NCBI GenBank assembly: GCA_006844585.1 | Contig: SPJM01000345.1 | Coordinates: forward strand, 1 to 62,537 | Source: Methylococcaceae bacterium | GTDB taxonomy: Bacteria; Pseudomonadota; Gammaproteobacteria; Methylococcales; Methylomonadaceae | Direction: 5' to 3' | DNA length: 62,537 nucleotides | Part shown: one piece after another, positions 29,888-39,550 of the stretch | How positions within the stretch are numbered: position 1 is the first letter of the stretch | How the letters are laid out: each line of letters begins with the position of its first letter | Notes under the pieces: generated by a model | What the model was told of the DNA's origin: nothing | Databases searched by the model: none | The model's input: the letters and a program-made list of their open reading frames with translations, nothing else | Position numbers and translations under genes: made by a program

Positions 29888-31807
29888 GTGACTGAAATTC
29901 AACAATTTTTTAGTTCAAACGGCGACCTGTCCAAAGTTATAGACGGTTATCAACCGCGTCAGGCGCAATTGGAAATGGCGATTTCGATAGGCGAAACTAT
30001 CGATAATGACGAGAATCTTATTGCCGAAGCGGGTACAGGGACGGGGAAGACCTTCGCTTATTTGGCTCCCGCCATACTCTCCGGAAAAAAGGTAATTGTT
30101 TCCACCGGTACTAAGAATCTGCAAGATCAACTGTTTAATAAAGACATTCCCATCATTCGTAAAGCGGTTAAACAACCGTTTAGAGCGGCATTATTAAAGG
30201 GCCGGGCGAATTATCTTTGTCCTTATCGGTTAAAAAATGCGCTCAATTCCAGTTTCGGTTTTCAAAAAGAAGACGCCCACGCTTTAGCGCAAATTAAATC
30301 CTGGGCAGATCACACTCAGGTCGGCGATATTTCGGAAGTGACCGATGTGCAAGAAGGCGACCCGGTATGGTTCAATGCGACCTCCACGGTGGACAATTGT
30401 TTAGGGCAGGATTGTCCGGACTATGCCGATTGCTTTTTAGCGAAAGCGCGAAAGAAAGCTCAGGAAGCTGATATTGTTGTCGTCAATCATCATTTGTTAT
30501 GCGCGGACTGGTCAATACGTGAAACCGGATTCGGCGAACTACTGCCGAATGTTGATGTGGTTGTCATTGATGAGGCGCATCAATTATCGCAAATCGCCTC
30601 AAATTTTTTAGGGATTAATTTAAGCGGTAAACAATTAAATGATTTGGCGACCGATAGTTTGACAGAATATTTTAAGGACGCCAAAGACATGCCGGATTTG
30701 CGGACTGCCTGTGAAGATCTGCAATTGGAAATAAAAGATGTGCGTTTGGCGTTTGGAACCGAATTGCGTCGCGGCGAATGGAAAGATATTGAAAGCAACC
30801 CTAAAATTAACGCTTCGCTTGAATCTTTGTTAGAACAGTTACAGCGTTTAACCGACCAATTGGAACTCGCTTCGGTGAAAAGTAAAGGGCTGGAAAGTTG
30901 CTATGAGCGCTGCGAACAATACGAATCCCAAATGGAAAGCATTATCCATGATAATCAAGGCGATTGGATAAAATGGTTTGAAACGCATAGCAAATCATTT
31001 ACCTTGAGCCGGACGCCATTGGATATCGCCAAAGCGTTTAAATCCTTTATGCAGCAACATCGAGCGAGCTGGATTTTCACTTCTGCAACCTTAAGCGTCG
31101 CCAACAACTTTAATTATTTTGTCGCCAATTTAGGCTTATTTGAGACCCCGTGCAAAACTTGGGAAAGTCCTTTTGATTTTCCTAATCAATCTTTGTTTTA
31201 TCATCCGAAAGGATTGCCCAAACCGGTAGAAGCGGATTATACCGACAAGATTATTGAATTCGCGGCGCCGGTTTTACAGGCCAGCCAGGGAAGAGCATTC
31301 TTTTTATTTACCAGTCACCGAGCTTTGCAAAGAGCGGCGGAAATCTTACCGGATATGGTGGATTATCCGTTATTGGTTCAGGGTAAAGGTTCCAAGTCGG
31401 TATTACTGGAAAAATTCAAACAACTGGGCAACGCGGTTTTGTTGGCTACCGCGAGTTTTTGGGAAGGCGTAGATGTCCGAGGCGATGCCTTGTCATGTGT
31501 TATCATTGATAAATTGCCTTTCGCATCGCCGGGCGACCCGGTATTAAAAGCGCGCTTACATGCCATTGAGCAAAAAGGACGCAATCCTTTTTTTGAATAT
31601 CAATTGCCGACGGCTGTGATAGCTTTGCGGCAAGGCGTGGGTCGATTGATACGCGATGTTGAAGACAAAGGCGTATTGATGGTTTGTGACCCTCGATTAT
31701 TAAAGCGCGCCTACGGGCAAATGTTTTTAGATAGCGTGCCGCCTATGCAGCGCACCCGCGATATTGCAGAAGTCGAGCATTTTTTTCAGAATGAGATTAA
31801 AGATTGA
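29888..31807 (+). CDS. ATP-dependent DNA helicase, DinG/YoaA (XPD-like) family
   Basis: Superfamily 2 iron-sulfur helicase acting 5'-3' on DNA repair or replication intermediates. Seen: Walker A AEAGTGTGKT near residues 47-56, an Fe-S cluster region with cysteines in ANYLCPYRLK and CLGQDCPDYADC (about 112-185), the DEAH box VVVIDEAHQ near 223-231, motif III SATLS, and motif VI ALRQGVGRLIRD near 578-589. Length 639 fits YoaA. Start is GTG at 29888 with a weak ribosome site. Its stop overlaps the tsaB start. Confidence 0.92.
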   Translation: MTEIQQFFSSNGDLSKVIDGYQPRQAQLEMAISIGETIDNDENLIAEAGTGTGKTFAYLAPAILSGKKVIVSTGTKNLQDQLFNKDIPIIRKAVKQPFRAALLKGRANYLCPYRLKNALNSSFGFQKEDAHALAQIKSWADHTQVGDISEVTDVQEGDPVWFNATSTVDNCLGQDCPDYADCFLAKARKKAQEADIVVVNHHLLCADWSIRETGFGELLPNVDVVVIDEAHQLSQIASNFLGINLSGKQLNDLATDSLTEYFKDAKDMPDLRTACEDLQLEIKDVRLAFGTELRRGEWKDIESNPKINASLESLLEQLQRLTDQLELASVKSKGLESCYERCEQYESQMESIIHDNQGDWIKWFETHSKSFTLSRTPLDIAKAFKSFMQQHRASWIFTSATLSVANNFNYFVANLGLFETPCKTWESPFDFPNQSLFYHPKGLPKPVEADYTDKIIEFAAPVLQASQGRAFFLFTSHRALQRAAEILPDMVDYPLLVQGKGSKSVLLEKFKQLGNAVLLATASFWEGVDVRGDALSCVIIDKLPFASPGDPVLKARLHAIEQKGRNPFFEYQLPTAVIALRQGVGRLIRDVEDKGVLMVCDPRLLKRAYGQMFLDSVPPMQRTRDIAEVEHFFQNEIKD

Positions 31808-32487
31808 AGTTACTAGCAGTCGATACGGCGACTGAAGCTTGTTCAGCCGCCTTGTATTTGGATGGCGAGATTCAACATCGCTTTCAATTAGCGCCCAGAA
31901 AGCATACTCAATTAATTTTGCCGATGGTCGATGAGCTTATGGCGGAAGCAGGGCTAAGTCCGCAACAGCTTGACGGACTGGCCTTTGGGCGCGGGCCGGG
32001 TTCTTTTACCGGGGTCAGAATTGCTACCGGCATTATTCAAGGCATTGCCTTGGGGGCTGATTTACCGGTTGTTCCGGTGTCCGACATGGCGGCCATCGCC
32101 CAAGCTTATTTTAACCGGAATCAAGAGGATACGGCTTTTGTGGCGATGGATGCGCGGATGAGTGAAATTTATTGGGGTGTTTATCAACGTGATAACGAAG
32201 GCTTTGCGCGTTTGACGGGTTGCGAATCCGTCATTCCGGCAACGGCGGTTGATTTTCCTGACTTACAAGGCGTGGGATTAGGCACGGGCTGGTCGACTTA
32301 TCACGATCAATTATCGGAAATACTCGATAGACGGGTTAATCATGTAGAAGCAGATAGCTTGCCCAGCGCGGCAGAAATTGTTCAATTAGGAGCGGATGGA
32401 TTAAATAAAAACCTGGGCGTGCCGGTTGAACAGGCTATGCCGGTTTATTTGCGCGATAAAGTAGCCAAAAAAGAATCTGAAAGATAA
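31804..32487 (+). CDS. tsaB: tRNA t6A37 threonylcarbamoyltransferase subunit TsaB
   Basis: Non-catalytic ASKHA-fold subunit that dimerises with TsaD for the t6A37 modification of ANN-decoding tRNAs. Seen: MKLLAVDTATEACSAALYL at the N-terminus, LILPMVDELMAEAGL near 37-51, and the family signature GRGPGSFTGVRIA near 62-74 (first-half actin-like motif). Length 227 is typical. Start is TTG at 31804 within the helicase stop (TTGA), indicating translational coupling, an arrangement common in gammaproteobacteria. Confidence 0.93.
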   Translation: MKLLAVDTATEACSAALYLDGEIQHRFQLAPRKHTQLILPMVDELMAEAGLSPQQLDGLAFGRGPGSFTGVRIATGIIQGIALGADLPVVPVSDMAAIAQAYFNRNQEDTAFVAMDARMSEIYWGVYQRDNEGFARLTGCESVIPATAVDFPDLQGVGLGTGWSTYHDQLSEILDRRVNHVEADSLPSAAEIVQLGADGLNKNLGVPVEQAMPVYLRDKVAKKESER

Positions 32488-32534
32488 GGTAGAATGGAGA
32501 AATTTTTCTCATTGTAATCCGTCGACTGAAAAGC

Positions 32535-33155
32535 ATGGCTCAATATTTTGAAATTCATACTGAAAATCCGCAAAAACGCTTGATACATCAAGCTGTAGAA
32601 ATTATTCGGCGCGGCGGCGTCATTATCTATCCAACAGATTCATCATACGCTATCGCTTGTCATTTGGATGATAAACAAGCGTTGGATAGAATTAAAACCA
32701 TACGCCGACTGGATGATAAACATGATTTTACTTTGGTTTGTAAGGATTTAATTCAAGTCTCCAATTTCACAAAAATCGGCAATGACGCTTTTCGGCTGAT
32801 CAAAAGCCTGACTCCCGGCGCTTTTACTTTTATTCTGGACGCCACCAAAGAAGTGCCGCGACGCTTGATGCATAAAAAGAAAAAAACAATCGGCATTCGC
32901 ATACCGGATAATAATATTGCTCAATTATTGCTGGATGAATTGGATGAGCCGCTGGTAACCGCCACTATGATACTACCCGGCGAAGAACAAGCCATAGAGG
33001 ATCCTTATGAAATTCGTCAACAATTAGAACGTCAGGTGGATTTGGTGATTGACGCTGGTATCGTAGAGTTTCAACCGACCACTATTATTGCCTGTCAGAA
33101 TGATCAAATTGAAATCGTCAGACAGGGCGTAGCGCGCGCTACAATGTTGGAATAA
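32535..33155 (+). CDS. yciO: YciO-type Sua5/YrdC-fold protein
   Basis: Threonylcarbamoyl-AMP synthase-like dsRNA-binding fold; the YciO branch is a paralogue of TsaC/YrdC whose role in t6A is weaker or different. Seen: FEIHTENPQKRLIHQAVEII near residues 5-24, GGVIIYPTDSSYAIAC near 27-42, KKKTIGIRIPDNNIA near 115-129 and PTTIIACQ near 181. The full length of 206 and the N-terminus match E. coli YciO closely. It lies 48 bases after tsaB, which also feeds t6A, although functional linkage is only contextual. Confidence 0.9.
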   Translation: MAQYFEIHTENPQKRLIHQAVEIIRRGGVIIYPTDSSYAIACHLDDKQALDRIKTIRRLDDKHDFTLVCKDLIQVSNFTKIGNDAFRLIKSLTPGAFTFILDATKEVPRRLMHKKKKTIGIRIPDNNIAQLLLDELDEPLVTATMILPGEEQAIEDPYEIRQQLERQVDLVIDAGIVEFQPTTIIACQNDQIEIVRQGVARATMLE

Positions 33156-33175
33156 ACCTAGAGGATTGTAAAACA

Positions 33176-33832
33176 ATGATGAATGAATTAACCACAATCC
33201 AAAAGATTGTGGTGTGGGTTTTACCGGTTATATTCGCCATTACCGTGCATGAAGTGGCGCATGGTTGGGTGGCTAAAAAATATGGCGATAACACCGCTGA
33301 TGCGCAGGGGCGATTAACGTTGAACCCGCTTAAACATATCGACTGGTTCGGCACCGTTATTTTGCCGGGAATATTGTTGATAACGCAAACCGGTTTTATT
33401 TTTGGCTGGGCCAAACCGGTGCCGGTTGATCCGCGTTATTTCAAAAATCCGGCTAAAAACATGGCGATGGTTGCCTTGGCGGGCCCGGTTTCTAATTTAA
33501 TAATGGCCACTGGCTGGGCATTATTGGCTAGACTAGGCTTATTGTTGGCCGAGTATGAATATCTGGCCTTACCTTTAATTAACACTGGTCTTGCCGGGAT
33601 TTCGATTAATTTGGTGTTAGCGTTAATTAATTTGTTGCCGATTCCGCCTTTAGACGGCAGCCGCATATTATCCGGTTTGTTACCGCCCCGTATGGCCTGG
33701 CAATATAATAAACTAGAGCGTTTTGGCTTTTTCATTTTATTGTTTTTGTTAATGAGCGGCGTATTGAGAATGATACTGGAATATCCGCTTTATTTTACCC
33801 AGCAACTTTTTATGTCTTTTGCCGGTTTTTAA
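33176..33832 (+). CDS. Site-2 protease family (M50) membrane metalloprotease
   Basis: Intramembrane zinc protease of the YwhC/FtsH-associated type. Seen: the zinc motif HEVAHGWVAKKYGD (HExxH) near residues 22-35, NPLKHIDWFGTVILP near 48-62, and the second ligand motif NLLPIPPLDGSRIL near 154-167 with the conserved DG. About five membrane segments over 218 residues. Substrate unknown. Commonly encoded just upstream of scpA-scpB, as here, without a known mechanistic link. Confidence 0.92.
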   Translation: MMNELTTIQKIVVWVLPVIFAITVHEVAHGWVAKKYGDNTADAQGRLTLNPLKHIDWFGTVILPGILLITQTGFIFGWAKPVPVDPRYFKNPAKNMAMVALAGPVSNLIMATGWALLARLGLLLAEYEYLALPLINTGLAGISINLVLALINLLPIPPLDGSRILSGLLPPRMAWQYNKLERFGFFILLFLLMSGVLRMILEYPLYFTQQLFMSFAGF

Positions 33833-33914
33833 AAGTTTCACAAAACTGCTTGTAAGTTAAATATGGCGCATATCCAACCGTCATCACTCTTTTTCATATT
33901 TTTTTGGATTACGT

Positions 33915-34724
33915 TTGACAGAAAATAGCCAGGAGACTTCCGAACACATTTCAGCCTATGCCGTGGTGATGGGGACGCCATATCACGAGTTGCCGGAAGA
34001 TCTTTACATCCCCCCCGATGCGCTGGAAGTTTTTCTGGAAGCGTTTGAAGGGCCGCTGGATTTATTGCTATATTTAATCCGCAGACAAAATCTGGATATT
34101 ATGAACATCCCGATTGCCGACATCACTCGGCAATATATTACTTATATTGAGATGATGGATGCGCTAAAATTAGAATTGGCTGCGGAATATTTATTGATGG
34201 CGGCATGGTTGGCGGAAATTAAATCGCGTATGTTATTGCCGCGTCAGCCTGATGAGGAAGAAGAGGAAGATGACCCTAGGGCCACATTAATTCGCCGTCT
34301 GCAAGAATATGAAGCGATAAAAAAGGCGGCCGAAGAAATAGATCAATTGCCGCGTCAAGAGCGTGATGTTTTTGATGTCGGCATTGATGTATCCATGATA
34401 GAAGTTCAACAGTTGTTTCCGGAAGTGGAATGGAAAGATATACTGTTGGCGTTTCAAGATGTGCTCAAACGCGTTGAGCAACTCAGTCACCACCAAATTA
34501 GCAGAGAGCCTTTATCAGTCCGTGAACGAATGGCAACCATTTTGGAAAAACTTAACCGATCAGATAACCTCCCTTTCGGAGCGTTATTTACCCGAGAAGA
34601 AGGCAAAGGCGGGGTGGTTGTCTCGTTTCTTGCCATCCTCGAACTCAGCAAAGAAGGACTCATCGACATCCTTCAAGAGCAGCCCGCAGACGGTATCCGC
34701 ATCAAAGTCCGCAGCACCGATTGA
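33915..34724 (+). CDS. scpA: Segregation and condensation protein A
   Basis: Kleisin subunit of the SMC-ScpAB condensin complex. Seen: LEVFLEAFEGPLDLLLYLIRR near residues 35-55 (core FEGPLDLLLYLIR), NIPIADITRQYI near 64-75, a central acidic linker (EEEEEDDPRA), and the C-terminal winged helix with VVSFLAILELSKEGLIDI. Start TTG at 33915 gives 269 residues; an ATG at 33969 is possible. No smc gene is visible in the window. scpB follows immediately. Confidence 0.92.
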   Translation: MTENSQETSEHISAYAVVMGTPYHELPEDLYIPPDALEVFLEAFEGPLDLLLYLIRRQNLDIMNIPIADITRQYITYIEMMDALKLELAAEYLLMAAWLAEIKSRMLLPRQPDEEEEEDDPRATLIRRLQEYEAIKKAAEEIDQLPRQERDVFDVGIDVSMIEVQQLFPEVEWKDILLAFQDVLKRVEQLSHHQISREPLSVRERMATILEKLNRSDNLPFGALFTREEGKGGVVVSFLAILELSKEGLIDILQEQPADGIRIKVRSTD

Positions 34725-34734
34725 TGCGGTTTCA

Positions 34735-35640
34735 ATGGAAGAAAACAATAAGGCCGAGAAGCGCCTTGAGGAAACGCGGCAGAAACCCGTAAAAAAAACA
34801 GCCCGTAAAAAAAAGGCTGAACCTGTAGCTGTCCAGGCTGAAATAAATTTGATTGAAAAAACAAGCGAACAAGAGCAAACCGCTCAACCCGCTGAACCAG
34901 AACAAACTACTGAACAGGCAGTAGAAGAAACATTTGATCCGGTCGATTTGACTATCACCGATGTCAATGAAGCACTTAAGGATATTGTCGAAGCGATTTT
35001 GTTTGCCGCCCATCGAACTATGACGGTTAAACAAGTTCAGCAAGTGTTTCCGGAACTGGAACAGCCGCCGCTTAAAGATATTCAGAGTGCGATCAACGCC
35101 ATTATGTTGGATTATCAAAACAGACCGGTCGAATTGAAAAAATTAGCAACCGGTTATCGTTTTCAAGTCAAACCCGGCATGTCGCCCTGGATCACCCGCC
35201 TTTTTGAAGAAAAGCCGCCGAAATATTCCCGTGCTTCCCTGGAAACTTTGGCGATTATTATTTATCGGCAACCGGTTACCCGTGGCGATATTGAAGACAT
35301 ACGCGGCGTCAGCGTCAGCTCGAATATCATGCGCTCTCTAATGGATAGAGAATGGATACGCATTGTGGGGCATAAAGACGTACCAGGCAGACCCGCTTTA
35401 TACGGCACGACCAAACAATTTTTGGATTATTTTAATGTGTCGTCAATTGATCAATTGCCCTCTTTAACAGAAATTAATGATTTGGAGTTAAGCATTCCAA
35501 ATGACAATGTAGAACCGACTGAAGACTATCGTGAACCAGAACAAACCGAGCAAGAAGAAAAACAAAGCGAACAAACAGAAGCAGACGCAGACGCAGCAGA
35601 AAAAGAAGCATTCGTCACCGAAAAGCATACCCTCCACTAG
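34735..35640 (+). CDS. scpB: Segregation and condensation protein B, with low-complexity tails
   Basis: Winged-helix partner of ScpA that binds the SMC-kleisin complex. Seen: LKDIVEAILFAAHRTMTV near residues 80-97, SRASLETLAIIIYRQPVTR near 163-181 (conserved central motif), and PGRPALYGTTKQFLDYF near 218-234. The core is flanked by an N-terminal Lys/Gln/Glu-rich tail (about 75 residues) and an acidic C-terminal tail. Start ATG 34735 lies 10 bases after scpA; a far-upstream GTG at 34459 is rejected because it runs inside scpA. The last 110 bases also encode the start of rluB in another frame. Confidence 0.88.
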   Translation: MEENNKAEKRLEETRQKPVKKTARKKKAEPVAVQAEINLIEKTSEQEQTAQPAEPEQTTEQAVEETFDPVDLTITDVNEALKDIVEAILFAAHRTMTVKQVQQVFPELEQPPLKDIQSAINAIMLDYQNRPVELKKLATGYRFQVKPGMSPWITRLFEEKPPKYSRASLETLAIIIYRQPVTRGDIEDIRGVSVSSNIMRSLMDREWIRIVGHKDVPGRPALYGTTKQFLDYFNVSSIDQLPSLTEINDLELSIPNDNVEPTEDYREPEQTEQEEKQSEQTEADADAAEKEAFVTEKHTLH

Positions 35641-36409
35641 GCAAAAAGCCGCAAAGCATGACGAGGTCGGCGAACGCATTCAAAAAGTGTTGGCGCGCGG
35701 CGGTTTAGGTTCGCGGCGTGAAATCGAGAAATGGATAAAGGAAGGGCGCTTAACCGTCAATGGGGAAGTAGCCGCTTTAGGGTATCGTTTAAAAGCGGAT
35801 GACCATTTAAAATTAAACGGTAGGGTGGTTAAATGGGAGAAATATGGCGAACAGCCCACCCGAGTATTGGTTTATCACAAACCCACCGGCGAAATAGTCG
35901 CCCGCCGAGACCCGGAAGGCCGACCGGTTATTTTTACCCAATTACCGCGTTTATCAGTGGGTCGCTGGATAGCGGTAGGGCGCTTAGATATTAACACTTC
36001 AGGTCTATTATTAGTCACCAATAACGGTGAATTAGCTAACCGCTTAATGCATCCTTCAACTCAAATCGATAGAGAATACGCAGCGCGAATTCTGGGCGAA
36101 ATAGATGATGAAATGCTGGAGCGGTTAAAAACCGGAGTTGAGCTGGAAGACGGCCTCGCTTTTTTTAACGACATTCAATTTTATGCCGGCGAGGGCGCTA
36201 ATAAATGGTTTCATGTGGTTGTTAAGGAAGGTAGAAATCGTTTAGTCAGGCGCTTATGGGAATCTCAAGGCGTCCAAGTCAGCCGTTTGAAACGGGTCAG
36301 GTACGGACCGGCAATATTACCGGAAAAAATTAAAGCCCATTCTTATTATGAACTAGATCATCGTGAGCTGGCTATTCTAATGGAATATGTTGGATTAAAA
36401 GCGGAATAA
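35531..36409 (+). CDS. rluB: 23S rRNA pseudouridine synthase RluB
   Basis: Makes pseudouridine 2605 (E. coli numbering) in 23S rRNA. Seen: an S4 RNA-binding domain GERIQKVLARGGLGSRREIE near residues 47-66, then the catalytic domain with GRLDINTSGLLLVTNNGEL near 154-172 (catalytic Asp in RLD), and EGRNRLVRRLWESQG near 236-250. Start is GTG at 35531: no ATG, GTG or TTG lies between the scpB stop and the S4 domain, so the gene must begin inside scpB. The first 36 codons are Lys/Gln-rich and overprint the Glu-rich tail of ScpB. Confidence 0.9.
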   Translation: MNQNKPSKKKNKANKQKQTQTQQKKKHSSPKSIPSTRQKAAKHDEVGERIQKVLARGGLGSRREIEKWIKEGRLTVNGEVAALGYRLKADDHLKLNGRVVKWEKYGEQPTRVLVYHKPTGEIVARRDPEGRPVIFTQLPRLSVGRWIAVGRLDINTSGLLLVTNNGELANRLMHPSTQIDREYAARILGEIDDEMLERLKTGVELEDGLAFFNDIQFYAGEGANKWFHVVVKEGRNRLVRRLWESQGVQVSRLKRVRYGPAILPEKIKAHSYYELDHRELAILMEYVGLKAE

Positions 36410-36843
36410 GGTTAGAGTGCTCGAATCGCATCAGCTGAGCTAATCGGCTGATGTTCTATCAAGGGATATAAAATATGTTTTGTTTTGGTGCAATCAGTGC
36501 GCTGGTGTAATTATTTTAATTGTTAATGAAAAACTAAATCAACAAGGTTTTGTTTCTGATTTAAAAGGAAATTTTCTTTTATTTATTTATAAAATATAAG
36601 GTTATTTGTTTAAAAAGTTTGTAAATTTCTTTTATTAAGACTCATTTTATCGTTAAAATAAAAAGATGTTGCTATAAAAACCTTAATAAAAATAATAGAT
36701 TGCAAGAGCTTGTCTGCTAACCATCTTTTGTGTTAGGGTTTTTATATAACTGTTAACTCAACATTAATAATAACAAAGTTATTTTCCGCTGCTTTTTCGG
36801 CTAATGCAGTTGAAAATACAAAAACATAAGGAAGGGTGGCGAT
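36410..36843. other. 434-bp AT-rich intergenic region between rluB and the SpoIIE-type sensor
   Basis: No open reading frame of useful length on either strand. A 7-bp inverted repeat CATCAGC/GCTGATG (36429-36435 and 36447-36453) lies 20 bases after rluB; it has no T tract and is at best a weak terminator. The rest is strongly AT-rich with long A and T runs. It probably holds the promoter of the downstream sensor gene, but no single promoter stands out. AGGAAGGGTGGCGAT gives a ribosome site for the gene at 36844. Confidence 0.5.
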
Positions 36844-39549
36844 ATGCAAGAGTTATTTCGGCGAATTGTGGGTTATATGTTGGATCAATATATGACGGTT
36901 TTGTTTGTTCTCGCCGCGACAATTAGTATTACTTATCTCATCATTATCTACAATATTCGCGATCAAGAAGGTAATGCGACCTTGATCACCTTGAGTTGGG
37001 AGCAAAGCTTTCTTGTTGAATCAATCAATTACGATGTCAGTTTGTTAAACCCCGCCACCGGAAAGCAGGATAAAACCAAAGCAAAGGGACGCATCGCTAA
37101 TAAAATGGCCAGATTGGCGGATATTCATGATGTCTTGAAAGACGGCTCCCGTTTTATTAAAAGTCATTCAAAAATTGTAAGAAAACCCGGGGTGTTAACC
37201 GTAGATCTACTTCGGTTATATACCGGCGGCGACTATCCCATTAATCAGTTAATGAGACGATTTCAATCTTCCTTACGCGCAATACAAAAAACACCGGTAG
37301 ACGAGCTGCATCAAAACCATCCGCTGGTATTAAAAATTCAAAGTCAATTATCCCCGCCTCTATTGGAAGGATTGGCTCGAGCCACTAGTTATTACAAACA
37401 AGAAACTGAAATGATGCTGGAGGGCACTAAGAATAGGCAAAACTTCTTATTCGTTATTAACTTAGGCATTTTAGGCATATTAGGCTCCAGTTTATTGCAA
37501 CCTTTAGTAACCCGTTTACGCGAAAGCACCTTGAAAGCGGAATCCGAAAAAGCATTTGCCGATAATATTTTGAATACTGCACAAGCTTTAATTGTGGGTT
37601 TGGATGGATCACAAAACGTTGTGTTATTCAATGAATTTGCTGAAGAAACCACCGGTTGGCCTACACAAGAAGTGCAAGGGAAAAACTTTTTCCAGACTTT
37701 TATTCCGGATCGAGATCAGCAAAAGTTACAAGACTTATTTACAGAGTTGATGAGCGGCGACAGCGAATACGCCGAAGAAGTGGAAACCCAGTTTGCTGTC
37801 AGCACCGGCGAATTGATCAATGTTGTTTGGCACAGCACCACTATTTTGGATGTGAAGAAGAAAAAACCGTCGATGTTTTTAATTACCGGTAACGATGTTA
37901 CCGAACGATTGGCGGCTGAACAGAATTTACAAAAAGCGCATTCGGAAATGGAGGTGTTGAGTAATCGCTTATTGGATGAGGTCAATTTAGCCGCGACTTT
38001 GCAACAATCCATACTGCCTGACCCGATTATTGAATTGCCCGGCATCCAGGGGCACGCCAATCTTCTGACATCCAGCGAAGTCGGCGGCGATTATTACGAT
38101 TATTATAAAATCGGCTCTCATCAAAGTATTGTGTTGGTCGGAGATGTCAGCGGTCACGGCGTTGCTGCGGGCACCATGGTGAGTGCGGCGAAAGCCGGGG
38201 TTTATCCGTTAATTCATGAAGGAATCACTAATCCGGCTGAAATTTTAAAATTACTCAATGAAACGATGTTGGTCACCGCTCAACAATCTTTGCTGATGAC
38301 CATGAATTGTATTTCACTTGATTCCAGAACCGGGAAATTGCAATTCGCCAATGCCGGCCATGTTTTACCTTATTTATGGCGGCATCAGCAGCAACATTGG
38401 GAAATGTTGGAGGCTTCAGGCTTGCCGTTGGGAAAAAGCATCGAAGCGGACTACTCTGTTTCTGCGATTGAACTGGAAATGGAGGTCGGTGATCGGCTGT
38501 TTCTGTTTACCGATGGATTGGTCGAAGAAGAATCGCCTGACGGCGAAGCGTTCGGTTATGATCGTTTGGAGGACATATTAAGCGAAAGCGGAGAAGTAGA
38601 GGCGGAGATCATTAGGGAACAGTTAATGCTGGCCTTAACTCTGCATTGCGAAACGGATAGTTTTAGCGATGATGTCAGTATAGTGGTATTAACCCATAGC
38701 GATCGGGTAGCGCCGGAGACTAACCGGCAGGACGATGATATCAGTGATATTTTACGAATCAATGAAGGTTTTTATCGTAAAGGAGACCATCCTATACCGC
38801 CGATTTCCCGTGAATATTTGGTCTTGACGGTAGAAAACGAATTTGCAGATTTGTTGGAAAGAATGAGTCAAGACGGTATTTGTCGAATATTGCCCAAACA
38901 AAGCGAATTTTGTCAGAAAATCGGTTGGAATCAATTGCTGAATCAACATCGAGAATCGCCGGATGATGATTTGTATGTGTTAATGCCTCCGCATCCTCAA
39001 CAGCGGCAATTCCAATTAACCCATACCGATGACAAACTATTTGTTATGGAGGAAATCATTTCTTGGTTAGCCGATACGGGAGAAGTTTCCGAGGATCATC
39101 GCGAAGCTTTGATGGTTATTTTAGATGAGATGATTGAAAATAGTTTATATGCTGCGCCCCGAGATGGTAAAGGCGCGCCGTATTATCAAAAAGGCCAATC
39201 ACGTGAGCTGGGTGAACTTGATGAAGTCAGGATTAATGTTGCTTTAAGCGATAATGTTTTAGGATTAATGATCACTGATAATTGGGGTACTTTACCATCA
39301 TCAGTGTTTTTGAAAAAACTTGCTCAAGCAATGGATGCAGGGGTTGAGGCAGGAATAGGGGGAGCCGGTTTGTATATGATGTGGCGTTTATCGGATTACA
39401 TGCAGATTCGCACCCATCCGCAACAAAGAACGCAGGTTACAACGCTTTGGGATTTAGATAAACCCATCGATATGGATGTTTCTTCCGGTTTTCAATTTAT
39501 CCAACATAGCGAATACGCGCCAATGATTGAAGCGAAGGCGAGGGCATAA
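36844..39549 (+). CDS. Membrane sensor with PAS, SpoIIE/PP2C phosphatase and HATPase domains
   Basis: Predicted partner-switching regulator. Seen: membrane helix at about residues 18-37, a periplasmic sensor region (38-198), a second helix (200-216), PAS domain (about 236-355), SpoIIE-type PP2C domain (about 390-620) with SEVGGDYYDYYKIG, VGDVSGHGVAAGTM and LFTDGLVEEESP metal-binding motifs, a poorly conserved spacer, and an anti-sigma-kinase-like HATPase (about 735-870) with N-box DEMIENSLYAA and GIGGAGLYMMWRL. Phosphatase and kinase activities, usually in separate proteins, sit in one 901-residue chain. The next gene, one base away, encodes the STAS protein that is the likely substrate. Confidence 0.85.
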   Translation: MQELFRRIVGYMLDQYMTVLFVLAATISITYLIIIYNIRDQEGNATLITLSWEQSFLVESINYDVSLLNPATGKQDKTKAKGRIANKMARLADIHDVLKDGSRFIKSHSKIVRKPGVLTVDLLRLYTGGDYPINQLMRRFQSSLRAIQKTPVDELHQNHPLVLKIQSQLSPPLLEGLARATSYYKQETEMMLEGTKNRQNFLFVINLGILGILGSSLLQPLVTRLRESTLKAESEKAFADNILNTAQALIVGLDGSQNVVLFNEFAEETTGWPTQEVQGKNFFQTFIPDRDQQKLQDLFTELMSGDSEYAEEVETQFAVSTGELINVVWHSTTILDVKKKKPSMFLITGNDVTERLAAEQNLQKAHSEMEVLSNRLLDEVNLAATLQQSILPDPIIELPGIQGHANLLTSSEVGGDYYDYYKIGSHQSIVLVGDVSGHGVAAGTMVSAAKAGVYPLIHEGITNPAEILKLLNETMLVTAQQSLLMTMNCISLDSRTGKLQFANAGHVLPYLWRHQQQHWEMLEASGLPLGKSIEADYSVSAIELEMEVGDRLFLFTDGLVEEESPDGEAFGYDRLEDILSESGEVEAEIIREQLMLALTLHCETDSFSDDVSIVVLTHSDRVAPETNRQDDDISDILRINEGFYRKGDHPIPPISREYLVLTVENEFADLLERMSQDGICRILPKQSEFCQKIGWNQLLNQHRESPDDDLYVLMPPHPQQRQFQLTHTDDKLFVMEEIISWLADTGEVSEDHREALMVILDEMIENSLYAAPRDGKGAPYYQKGQSRELGELDEVRINVALSDNVLGLMITDNWGTLPSSVFLKKLAQAMDAGVEAGIGGAGLYMMWRLSDYMQIRTHPQQRTQVTTLWDLDKPIDMDVSSGFQFIQHSEYAPMIEAKARA

Positions 39550-39550
39550 A

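Noticed and set aside
34459..34734. Upstream extension of scpB starting at GTG 34459
   Set aside because: It lies entirely within scpA in another frame and adds no ScpB-like sequence; ATG 34735 after the scpA stop is the natural start.
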